The position numbers were made by a program, and so were the translations under genes. Shown piece after piece: positions 48,600 to 58,700 of a stretch of 64,000 nucleotides of DNA. Position 1 is the stretch's first letter; each line of letters starts with the position of its first letter. The stretch is from Charina bottae (taxonomy: Eukaryota; Chordata; Lepidosauria; Squamata; Charinaidae), in the NCBI GenBank assembly GCA_023362775.1, contig JALMGJ010000003.1:47633916-47697915 (forward strand). Reading direction: 5' to 3'. The notes under the pieces were generated by a model. That model had not been told where the DNA came from. It worked only from the letters and a program-made list of their open reading frames with translations, and ran no database searches.

Positions 48600-49965
48600 A
48601 TTTATATCTTCTGCAATTATTTAACAAATGCTGCTTATTCTTCCATGTTTTAAACATAAACAAGTAAAAAAATTAAGGGAAAATCATGCTTAAGTAACAG
48701 TAAGAGGGTGGTATGCATGCTTTCTAACTCTGGATCAAGGTTTGGGGGCTTGGAAGGTGGAAATGAATGATGGCTTGATTGCTGTACACCCCTCTGTCTT
48801 GCTGTAGCCATACTAGTTTTATGCAGTTGACAGAAAGTACTTGCCAATTAGGTAGGTGATTCATACTGTTTTACCCACTTCATGGTATGATACATTATCA
48901 CAACATAATGCTTCCTTGGAACAATGCTTAAAAAACAATGACAAACATTTTCAGGGACAGAGGACCACGGAACATCTCCCTTCCTTATTTGCAGCTTGGG
49001 AACGGGACTCCAAAATTTAGAGATTTTAGCTAGACCTATAAAAACTGAATACAAGAACCTGTCATTGACCAATCATATTAACTCCCTCAGGCTTTCCTCA
49101 TAATTTTATATAACGAACTGTACTTTCCTCCCAAATCCAGAAGAACCACACCGAAAACTGATACAATTTGACCAGATATAACAATCTGACATGTAGAGAA
49201 GAATCAACATGGCTTTTGCCATAAATAAATGCCTTATTAAGCGTTTGGAGTACTTTAGAACATTTGGATACGGTGATCTGGTATAGGGGCTGTTGATTTG
49301 GATTTCAAAAAGGATCTGCAGAGTTTCTTACCAAGGATCCCTTAGCAAATCTAGCATTCAGTGGATGAAAGGAGAGGCAATCTATTTTATGGATTAGTAA
49401 CTAGATAAGCTCTAACAATGGAGGATTATGATCAGAAGGATATTCTAAAGATCTCCCTTTTGGAAACAGCAGTTTCACAACTGCTCTGGAGTTTGGTGAT
49501 GAGATGGCCAAATTTCCTGATGACATCAAATGGCTTAAAAAAGGGAGATGCAAAAATTTAAAGGACCTATAAATGGAAGAGGATGGCTAGTTGTAAATAT
49601 CTTAGTTGTATGGTTTTGCTTGCAAAAGAAGGGTGTTGTGGTTGAATTCTGTTCCAGGCAGATAAATACCTTTCTTCTCATATCAAGGAGAAAAGGTTCT
49701 TGTTTTCTAAAATGCAGAGTGGTTGCTGCGATTTCTAACTGGAAAGGCACTTCGTGGTGTGCTTCCTGATGTGTTCTCAAACACTACTTCAGGGACAGCC
49801 ATCGGATCTCCCCCTGCAGAGCATCTGAGCCCCAACGAAGAGACAGGAAGGGCCTTCTAATCTTTCCCTCGCAAAGTATCTCAGACCCGGTAACAAAAGC
49901 GGGGTGGGGAAGGAGACCAGGTAACTATTTAGAAGGACTTCGCTCCAAAATACATAACTGACTTC
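48600..49965. other. unassigned intergenic DNA
   Basis: No gene is supported. Both strands carry short frames without domains. Confidence 0.5.
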
Positions 49966-49969
49966 CTTC

Positions 49970-50650
49970 GGCGCGAGGCTGCCATTTTGCTTGGCCTTTT
50001 CCCCCCATCCAAACACAATCCTCCCCCCGCGCCTTGGCCGTCCTGCAGAAAAGCTCGCCGTCCTGCGAGGCGAAGCTAAGGGCGAGGCCCACGGCCTCTC
50101 CAGTCTATTTAGCAAGCTCTGAGATGTGTAAGCACATTATCTGCAAGGCTGGTAAATAGCGCTTAGGGAGGATTTGTGGGCCTGCGAAGAGGACAAAGAA
50201 AAATGTTTTCCAATCCATTATTCACTCTCTCCCGCCGCCTCTTTTGGGCCGCCTGCGGCTTCCTTTGCCCCTCCGCTTCCCCGCTCTGCTCGCTCGGGGT
50301 CCGCGCGCGCGGAACGTCTCGCCTCCAGGGAGCAGCAGAGATCGCGGACAGGCTGCTGCGGCTAATGGCCGCAATTAATAACTTGTCATCATCCGGACGA
50401 TGAAAGGCAAGCCTCGGCATCGGCAGGCCGCTGAGGGCGGGGCTTCGGCGGAGCAAATGAGGTGCAGGTGTGTTGTCCAGATTTAAGGAGCTCCGCCGGG
50501 CTGCCGGTGCCCTTCCCCGTGCCAAGTCCTAGGGCAGCAGTCGCGCCCCTTCTGCGAGCGAGCTTGCTGGCCGGCTTCCTGTCTCCAGGTGTGCCCACCT
50601 GGTGTCCTGCTCGCCTTGGCTCAAAGCGTCCCTCCGCAGCCTTCATTGGA
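49970..50650. promoter_or_regulatory. CpG-rich island, candidate promoter or enhancer
   Basis: CpG dinucleotides are dense (GGGTCCGCGCGCGCGGAACG, CCGCCGCCTCTTTTGGGCCG, GAGGGCGGGGCTTCGGCGG) in an otherwise CpG-poor window. It is not inside a recognised repeat. At 50361-50400 TAATGGCCGCAATTAATAAC combines homeodomain-type TAAT sites with GC-rich sequence. Short open frames of 60-120 codons on both strands are composition-driven. It could be a CpG-island promoter of a gene outside the window or an orphan regulatory island. Confidence 0.5.
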
Positions 50651-50659
50651 GTCTAATGC

Positions 50660-50970
50660 TAGGAAATCCAGGGTAGAGACAGAGCCCTTAATGCTAACCG
50701 GGTAACTGCTGGAGAGCTGTGCCTACCGGAAAAATGGGGAGCCCCTTTGAAGAAGCAGCAGCAGCAGGCTTTTGACATCTGTCAGCTGCGAGGTGCTTTC
50801 ATCAAATTAAAAAGGGACCTATTTGATGAAATAGTCCCCTTGCAGCCCTCCCTGGGGCGATGCTGAGAAATCCCTTTTATATCCTAAGCCAGTGGTCTTA
50901 ATGCGAACTGGGTAGTTGCAACAGGATGACATTCCTGTAGGAAGTGTGGAAAAGGGGTGGGGGCAAGGGC
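50660..50970. promoter_or_regulatory. candidate conserved non-coding element
   Basis: GACATCTGTCAGCTGCGAGG (E-box CAGCTG) followed by TTTCATCAAATTAAAAAGGG and the near-inverted TATTTGATGAAATAG form a dense motif cluster next to the CpG island. No repeat family is recognised. Conservation was not testable here. Confidence 0.3.
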
Positions 50971-50987
50971 AAACCACTTCCAAAAAT

Positions 50988-51172
50988 ATGTCTATGAAGG
51001 TTCTCAGTCATCCAGGTGGAATTGTCTGTAGCTTGAATCATGTCAACTGGATTTCTATTTTCTCAGTGGAAACGTTTCGCTCCTTATCCAAGGAGCAGAA
51101 GCTCCTTGGATAAGGAGCGAAACGTTTCCACTGAGAAAATAGAAATCCAGTTGACATGATTCAAGCTACAGA
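50988..51172. mobile_element. palindromic Penelope/hammerhead-type insertion, copy B
   Basis: A perfect 13-bp duplication CACTTCCAAAAAT lies at 50975-50987 and 51173-51185. The insert begins TGTCTATGAAGGTTCTCAG, runs through arms of about 70 bp that are near-perfect inverted repeats (centre GGAGCAGAAGCTCC), and ends ATTCAAGCTACAGA. Each arm contains the hairpin GCTCCTTGGATAAGGAGC followed by GAAACGTTTCC, resembling hammerhead stem II plus GAAAC without the CUGAUGA half. Outer ends match copy A at 21496-21661, but the central junction differs. It was inserted in the candidate regulatory region. Confidence 0.85.
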
Positions 51173-51185
51173 CACTTCCAAAAAT

Positions 51186-52490
51186 CTTGCCGAGAAAACT
51201 GCAGGGACTAGTCCGGGCAGCTGCCAGGAGTCAAGACTGCCTTGAAGGCACACCCCTACCCACCAGGAAAGTATTTTCATCAAATGCATTTCTTTTTAAA
51301 ATTTTCATTGAATGTCACAGGCAGGCCAAGTATGACTTGGCTTTCCTAATTACATTTTGGAGGTTGTGCTTTAAGAGGAGAGCCCATGCCAAGTGCTGTC
51401 TGTGTGTCTGTGATACCATAAATTATAGAATAACTTATTTTCAGACTGCTCGGCTGCCTCCTCTCCTTTCCCTTCCCGTAGGGTCAGTTCTGCTTGAAAA
51501 GAACCAAGTTTACAAATCTCTACTGGTTTGTACACTCCTATTATGCATACTAGGTTATGCATTTGTAACTGTCACCTAAGTCAGAGTGATACAGCGCGCT
51601 CATCTGACCCTATTCATTTAAATGGGTGCGTCTTGTTGACATTGATTCATGCTAGAAGTGATATCAATGCATTATAACTGCTGGGTGTCACACCGGCTGG
51701 TTATCCCTGAGAAAAGGGGGCAAATAGACCCTGGCAAGGATGGTCAGCAAGATTTGAGACTCTTTTCAGAGCTGGGAAGTGCAGGTGAAACTCCTGGGTC
51801 ACTGTGCTGCCCTCCCCCTTAACCCTGTCTCTCGGAACAGGATTAACATGCAAAGTACACTATTACTATGCATCTGGCTGGCCCAGGGCTCTGCCTTCCA
51901 GCTTATTAAAGAAATTGGGTCGAGGCATCGCCAGCGCTTGTTGCACCAAACCAAAGAGCAAAGTAAACACCATTATGCATGCATGGAAGTCTTCATCAAG
52001 GTGTGGCTGCTAATGTATTAAAGCCAAGCAATCTCTCATGAAAATAGCTCCCCTTAATAGCCTCTGTCTCTTTATTGTGCTTCTTAGTGAAACATAAATC
52101 ACTAATATGTTTTCCGCTGCAAAGTACTTTCTTTTCCCATTGTATTCACAGATTTAGTGGCATTTCAAATAGATAAACACAAGCAACATCTATCAACACT
52201 ACAAAAAGGGGGCCTTAATCAAAGCTCCGGGTCCCAGGTCTCAGCATCTCCATTTACCTTGAGATAAATCCATTGGTGTGACCACCACTGCACAGGGTGA
52301 CAAATCACCCTCGTCAGCTGAGCAGCGCCGGGGCTTATTGGCCTTTCTTTAAGTGGTCTTACCCTTCAATGAAAAGGATGGTCCTTGTCAAGCGGGACCA
52401 GATTAAAGTTAGACAAAAAGAAATGATCTGTTATTAGAAAACTGCGATTGAGAATCACAAAACAGGAAAGAAATATGAATAAGACTGTAT
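51186..52490. promoter_or_regulatory. repeat-poor candidate conserved regulatory block
   Basis: No transposon was recognised over 1.3 kb, unlike most of the window. Motifs such as TTTCATCAAATGCATTTC (51276), CCTAATTACATTTTGG (51345), CTTAATCAAAGCTCC with a TCF/LEF-like core (52215) and ATGAAAATAGCTCC occur. The composition is mixed with well-spaced T/A-rich cores, as in developmental non-coding elements. Frames of up to 130 codons (51187-51579) lack domains and are not called as genes. The regulatory role is inference. Confidence 0.3.
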
Positions 52491-52492
52491 GT

Positions 52493-52512
52493 GGGGGGGG
52501 GGGGGAGGGAGG
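52493..52512. repeat. poly-G tract
   Basis: Ten G, an A, then GGGAGGGG; low complexity and prone to length error. Confidence 0.85.
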
Positions 52513-54070
52513 GGTGGCTTTCTTCAATCCAAATGGGGGAATTAACTGTAATTCCTTGTATAGTTCAGTGGGTTGGCTCCCTGGAGATAATGAGGCATTT
52601 CATTAAGCAAATACCCAACCAGAGAAACGAGCAAGTGGTGGCACGGCTAGGCAACTGGGTCTGGAAAGATTTGGGGGCATCCCATACTGCTTAGCTGATA
52701 GAGACGGGCCAGCAAGACTGCACTCACTGTCTGTCTGGGTTGTGCTCATGAGTTCTGGATAGTCGGCCACGGAGTATTTTTTCATTGGTGCGTATCATGA
52801 AGGGGTCTGTGATCCAAGGGCAAAATTGTAAGAACTTCAGGGGGAAGGAACGTAACTAGATCCGATGAGGATCTGGAAGAGAAGACACACTGAAGTTTTA
52901 TGGAAACAAGTGCCTGTCTAATTTTGAGGCATCTGGGGGCAGGAGTCTGCTCATGTGGAAAGTTATTAGATCTAATACTAAATAAGCAGTCATGTGATTG
53001 TAGGCTTAGGTTGAGTTGCTATATGCATATTCATCAAGATCTTGGGATATAATAGGCACCGCTGGTTAAATATTACTTGGCAGAGTTTTCGTATCATTTA
53101 ACATCACCTCTGATGTTGAAATGGAAATAATGTACATGTTGAAGTTAATGATAATCCACCAGAAGGGAGAATGGAGTGGTGTCGGCAAGTGTGTGTGAAT
53201 CAAACTTGACAGTTGGATTCAATGCTCAATTCAGAGAGTGATCATCATCGGACAGCAATTGAGATCATATACAGCTACAATTTTTTTTCCTTTGGAAGCC
53301 ATGCATTCCTCACTCCATCCAAGATGAATAGAGACATCACCAATACAGAACTATGTGTATCAGTGTCCTTTATAGGACAGCAAAGATACGTCTTCTAAAA
53401 CTTTATAATTTCAGGGAGCAAGAGCTGTAATTCCTTGTAATTCTTCCTTAATATTAGCTATTCCATTCTGTGTATGTAGCTAACACAGCACAATGGTTTT
53501 ATACATTATATAAACTTCGATGCATGATTATCCATATGAAAATAAAGATGCAAAATCTGTTGTACTTATTTGGGAGCAAGTGCCACTGAACACCGAGAAA
53601 TTTGCTTATGAAAAAAGGTGCCTAAGATTGCATAGTTGAGAAGCTATTAGAAAAAGGGATTTGTGTGTCTTTATGAAAAGGTTATGATTGGATAGGCGCA
53701 CACTACCTGAAAAAAATTCAACCCCACCATTCTAGAGAACCTGGGCAAACATTTGCTAATCCAGTTGACCTGTTTGCTGAACAAATTCACCATGTGGGTC
53801 TGAGATTATAAGATGAAGAAAGAAGAAACCAAACCATTTCACAGACTAGCAAGAAGATGCCCTTTTACTAAACATTAAAAGCATTAGTGATTTTCATGGT
53901 GAATATGATTTCCATTTTGTCTGAGAGCTATTTAGGAAATACTAATTAACAACTCTTTTTTTTCTCTTCAAAAATTAAAACTTTTCTAGTACATTATGAC
54001 TGAGGTTGGGCTGGAGGATTTCTGTGAATGCTTTTTCTATCAATATAAATTGTGCAAGATTTAATATAGT
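52513..54070. other. unassigned intergenic DNA
   Basis: No gene or clear repeat is supported. Confidence 0.5.
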
Positions 54071-54074
54071 TCAT

Positions 54075-54180
54075 TAAATAATAATCATTTATGAAATGTA
54101 TATGCCACCTGACTCCCAATGACTCTGGGTGGTTAATTATTAACTTTATATTCCACCTTTCTGTTTGTATAAACAGCCAG
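54075..54180 (-). mobile_element. degraded L2/CR1-type LINE tail
   Basis: TGCCACCTGACTCCCAATG and ACTCTGGGTGGTTAAT, then TTTATATTCCACC, are reverse-oriented pieces of the same general LINE 3' end as at 63560-63650. A truncated BovB begins directly to its right and may have inserted here. Confidence 0.5.
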
Positions 54181-54183
54181 TGA

Positions 54184-54810
54184 TTGTTGTTGTTCAGTCG
54201 TTTAGGCGTGTCCGACTCTTCGTGACCTCATGGACCATAGCATGCCAGGCCTTCCTGTCCTCCACTGCCTCCCGGAGTTTACTCAAATTCATATTCGTTA
54301 CATCGGTGATGCTATCTAACCATCTCATCCTCTGCCGTCCCCTTCTCCTTTTGCCTTCAGTCTTTCCCAGCATCAGGGTCTTTTCCAGTGAGTCCTCTCT
54401 TCGCATTAGGTGGCCAAAGTATTTGAGCTTCAGCTTCAGCATCTGTCCTTCCAATGAGCAGTCAGGGTTGATTTCCTTTAGGATTGACTGGTTTGACCTC
54501 CTTGCAGTCCAAGGGACTCTCAAGAGTCTTCTCTAGCACCACAGTTCGAAAGCATCAATTCTTCGGCGCTCAGCCTTCCTTATGGTCCAACTCTCACAGC
54601 CATACATTACTACTGGAAAAACCATAGCTTTAACTATACGGATCTTTGTCGGCAAGGTGATGTCTCTGCTTTTTAATATGCTGTCTAGGTTTGCCATAGC
54701 TTTCCTCCCAAGGAGCAAGCATCTTTTAATTTCATGGCTGCAGTCACCGTCTGCGGTGATCTTGGAGCCCAAGAAAATAAAATCTGTCACTGCTTCCATT
54801 TCTTCCCCTT
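54184..54810 (-). mobile_element. 5'-truncated BovB LINE (3' end only)
   Basis: The plus strand starts TTGTTGTTGTTCAGTCGTTTA, the reverse complement of the BovB 3' end. About 620 bp of the ORF C-terminus is present. The sequence is much closer to the intact copy at 13.7 kb than to the 32.7-kb copy. A G-run (54832-54842) lies just beyond its 5' break. Confidence 0.93.
54194..54808 (-). pseudogene. BovB ORF C-terminal fragment with one in-frame stop
   Basis: Read from 54808 down, the frame encodes MEAVTDFIFLGSK, YGCESWTIRKAERR, then a TAG at 54533-54535 where the intact copy has a tryptophan codon (TGG), then RVPWTARRSN and LKYFGHLMRRED and ends KSRTRLND. Endonuclease and reverse transcriptase catalytic parts are absent, so it is non-functional by truncation as well as by the stop. 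Confidence 0.92.
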
Positions 54811-54842
54811 TTTGTTTGTTTAATCTTTCTTGGGGGGGGGGG

Positions 54843-55850
54843 GAGAAGACATTTTAAATTCAGAGTTGTCCTTTCTAATAAATAGGGTAGTCATGCCAAA
54901 ATTGCCTTTTTTAATTGGATGTTTAGCTGCCAATAATTTGCCTTAACAAAAGCAAAGAAAATGGCTAGATACTTTTATGGAATGGAAGAGATATTTGGGA
55001 GATGGAGACATGTCTTTGAATATATTTGGGGTGTGGATGAACTTTGAAGGTAGGTTGAGAGGAGAGAACAAAACTGGGATGTATTTTAAGATGCTGGCCA
55101 CTTCCCTAGAAATCTGATGTGGAGGAACTGAATATTTGAATGTATGTTCCTCCATTATGTTCCTCCTGTATTTTTGTAAATAATCATGAATATTTCAACA
55201 TGACAGAAAGCCTCCAGGAGTCTCATTTCAAAGGTTGAATGAGTGCAGTTTCCTTGAAACTTTTCATCATTCTAAGTATTGGAGTATGCATAAAACTATT
55301 TTCAGCTAAATAAGTATCTATACATACAGTATATACTCAAAAATAAGAAGGAAATGGCATTCAGTGGGACATACTTCCAGGTAAGTGAATATAGAATCGA
55401 ACTGTGAATGTTCAACTTGTTTCTTTGTTTTACAAAAGGAAGTGAAAAGTGGTGATAGACCAGATGTAGGATAATACATAGTTACTGGTCAGATGTGAGA
55501 ATTAATTCAGTCTTAAGTTTGGTGTAAGTCAGAACTTCCAGATAACCTCCATATTTCCATTTCTATTTGGAAATAAAGGCTACTTTTTTCTACATACCTT
55601 TCTACAGCAATAGAATTATAGAATTATGATGATAAATTTTCAACAGTTGTAGATGTCAGCTATAAAGTACAGGTTTAACATCAGAAGTTATCTTCCTTGG
55701 GCAGCTCCCAAAACTTACATGTTCAGAAGAGCCCATCCATAACAGTGTCCTCTTGAACCAACTTTCAGGTAGTGATGCTTCTAAATGGCAGTGGTAGCCA
55801 AGTGAATACTTAGGACCTGCACCATATGAACTCTCTGCCATCTTAGAATA
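54843..55850. other. unassigned intergenic DNA
   Basis: No gene or repeat family recognised. Confidence 0.5.
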
Positions 55851-55858
55851 CTGTAACT

Positions 55859-56115
55859 CAGGGGTCCCCAACCTGTGGGCTGCAGCCTGTTAGGAAGTGG
55901 GCCGCGGAGCTCCCGCCTGCAAACCCCGCCCCTGGTGCGCGCGATTGGCTCCCACCTGCAAACCCCGCCCCTTGGTGCACGCAATTGTCTCCTGCCTGCA
56001 AACCCTGCCCCCAGTGCGTGTGATTGGCTCCCACCTGCAAACCCCGCCCCCACGGTCTGTGGAAAATTTTTTTTCCCCAACCGGTCCCTGGTGCCAGAAA
56101 GGTTGGGGACCGCTG
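55859..56115. mobile_element. hAT-type MITE with internal tandem GC-rich repeats
   Basis: CAGGGGTCCCCAACCTGTGG at the left and GGTTGGGGACCGCTG at the right are terminal inverted repeats. Inside, a unit of about 35 bp containing GATTGGCTCCCACCTGCAAA and CCCCGCCCC occurs about four times. The flanks CTGTAACT and CGTGTAACT match apart from one inserted base, as for an 8-bp hAT duplication. Overlapping open frames of 71-126 codons here are tandem-repeat artefacts. Confidence 0.88.
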
Positions 56116-56125
56116 CGTGTAACTC

Positions 56126-57180
56126 AAATGCAGTGGTTGACATTGAAAACAGGCATTGCATTTGGGGAAAAGTAAGGTGACGGCCAACTAGTGCAGAGTG
56201 AAGCTACAAGCCAATTTGGCACATTTTCCATTTAGAACAGCCACTATTAGCCTACCCCTGACACTAATCTTCTCCTTCTCCATGCACCAACTTTTCTTGG
56301 CAAGTAGCAGCACTTCTGAATAAGAACCAAATGCTTGTGGGTTCCCTTAAAAATGCAATTGCCACTTGCTTTTTGGCTGATGATTTCATATCATAGATAG
56401 ATAAAGAAATGCATCAGTAGAAAATTCTAAATACTGTAATGCAGGATACAGAAAGGCCATTTTATATCCATTGTTGTTGTTGTTGTTTTCCCACCTTTAT
56501 TTGGTAATACCAAATAGTAATAAATTTGAAGTACTTTGCAAATTTCTTGGTTATATGGCACATGAGTTGATTTATGGGGCATAATGTAAGCATGACCATA
56601 GCCATATTTTAAGGAAAAAGCTCCATTGGAATTCCTCCCTGAATATTTGTTCTATGTATGGCCAGATGAGGAACCTATAGCTCCCTGGGTACAGTTGATT
56701 CTAATTCCCATTAGCAATAACCAATATTAGTGATAATATGGCCAATGGAGGCTGAAACCATATTTTCCAAGTTGGGAAAGGTTACTATAGGGCTACGGCT
56801 AAAATGGGGAGAAGTGAGATGACACTGCCTCTACATCTAGATTCCAAAAAAAGCTAATAAGCACCATAGTAGATCATTGTTAGAGGAAGAGTTGGATGGA
56901 GATTAGTGGCTTAGGCATTAAAAAGGAAATATTTTAGGCAAACATCTAAGAAACTGGACTAAGGATTGGTTGAAAGAATGAGAATTGGTTGGAATTAGGA
57001 TAAACATCAGAAGATACAAAAACCATTATTAAGTATTTTCTCACTGACTTGACCACAAACAATAGACAAGAATCAATCACACTTCCTCTTTTTAAGTCCT
57101 CCCTTCAACTGCCATTCTGTGAAAAAGTATTAATCCCCTTTCATTTTCCCCCAATCTCTGCTTATCTTTGCCACTGAATG
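56126..57180. other. unassigned intergenic DNA
   Basis: No gene is supported. A short (GTT)n tract is at 56471-56487. Confidence 0.5.
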
Positions 57181-57189
57181 TTATTAGAG

Positions 57190-58700
57190 CTTCACAGGAG
57201 TGCTACTGATATATAAAGGCTGTCTGACTGAACAAGAAATACCGAAATTTGGTGCTTTTTCATTTATTTCATTAAAAATAATATTCAATATGCTGTGTTG
57301 CCAATATGAAAAAGTCATCACCATACTAGTTTCAATAACTGGTTGCACCATCTGTAGCTGCAATAATGGCAACCAAAAGCTGTCTGAAATTGATTATCAC
57401 AGTGCTGTGTTGGAATTTTGGCCTATTCCTCCATGGTGAATTGCTTGAACTCAGTATTATCTGAGGTTTTTCTAGCACGAACTGCTCATTTCAGGTCCCA
57501 GCACAATATTTCTTGAGGATTTAGATCTGGATGTTGACTTGGCCATTTCAAAACATTGAGTAGGTTCTTCATTTATTCTCTTGTAGACTTCCTTGCATGT
57601 TTGGGATCATTGCCTTGCTTCATGACTTGTGATTCAGCTGATGGAGAGGTGGACTAAGATTCTTCGGCAGAATTTTCTGATACAAAGCTGAATTCATGCT
57701 GCTTCAGTGATGGTAAGTCATCCAGGTCCTGAGGCAGCAGACCATTCCCAAATCATGACACCACCACCTCTATGATTGTCAGCTGGCATGAGTTTCTTAT
57801 TGTGAAATGCAGTTTTGGGGTTTTGTGTCGTGGGATAGGCGAAGAAACAACGCTGAGCCAGGAAATGAAGCTCTAGATCTTTATTGTTCTACCTTACACA
57901 GAATCTTGCCAAACTAAGCCACGCTAACCAGTTCTCTGCGGAAAAACCCCAGGCGCCCTAAGGCGGATCCGGCCTGACTTTCTGGGCCGGGCGCCCAAGG
58001 TCCTCGACACTCTGAACGCGCTTCTCTCCCTGGAAAGCGCCCCTCCTTCCTCGCCTGCGATCTCCATAACATCTTGTCCTTGTAGCAGGAAAACTTTCAC
58101 TTTTAACTAATTTGTCCATGTGGGTTTGGAGGGCCAACTCAGTATTTTCTGTCCAACATGAGATAAGCATCCATGTTCTTAGGAAACCTGACTTCCTGCT
58201 CGCTTCTTTCCCATGAATCCAACTTTCACCCAATGCTTTTCTGATGGTGGAGTCAAGAACACTGACTAGCTAAGGCAAGAGACTGATTTTGACAGGACCA
58301 TCACTTTTGGGAAGAGTCACTGTTATTCCAAATTGCTTCCATTTCAAGCTATGTCCCTGTTATGATTCAGTGGAGCCCAGAGCTTTAAAAATGGCTCTGT
58401 AACCCTTTTCAGACTGATTGGCATCAATGATTTTTTTTATAGAGGGCTTCAGAAATTTATTTCATGCTGGGCATGATGTTCCTCTAGAATCTATGGGGTG
58501 AGGATCTCACTATGATGAATGGAGCCAAAGTATGTCAGATTTATATAGGGTAGGGCTGATTGTTTAATGAAGCACACACACAACTGGCCCTAGTTATCCC
58601 TTTAGGTGGATTAATTGAACTAATGGGATTAAAATTATTTTGTACCCAGGCACATTGCTTGTTGGATGACTTTGTTTATGAAGTAAAGGAAACAAGGGCC
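57190..58700 (-). pseudogene. Tc1-like transposase relic, interrupted by an LTR
   Basis: On the minus strand 57545-57510 reads WPSQHPDLNPQE, the signature around the third catalytic acidic residue of Tc1-type DDE transposases, and about 58260-58225 reads SVLDSTIRKAL, from the N-terminal DNA-binding half. The text order (N-terminal part to the right, C-terminal part to the left) fits one transposase of about 1.1 kb on the minus strand, split by the LTR at 57826-58071. Many indels and stops make it non-functional. The right end contains TTTTGTACCCAGGCACATT, a likely transposon end. Tc1-like elements of this style are abundant in fish and amphibians. Confidence 0.8.
57826..58071 (-). mobile_element. 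solo LTR inserted in the Tc1 relic
   Basis: The 246-bp insert reads TGTTATGGAGATCGCAGG at its 5' end and CCCACGACA at its 3' end on the minus strand, with an AATAAA signal near 57880. TG...CA ends and imperfect 5-bp flanks (TTTTG 57821-57825, TCTTG 58072-58076) fit an LTR retroelement. There are no internal genes, so it is a solo LTR. Its CpG-rich part contrasts with the surroundings, suggesting insertion after the Tc1 element decayed. The family is unassigned. Confidence 0.72.

Noticed and set aside
55781..56187. Overlapping frames with repeated CKPRP/GAGFAGG-type motifs
   Set aside because: Translation of the tandem repeat inside a hAT MITE.
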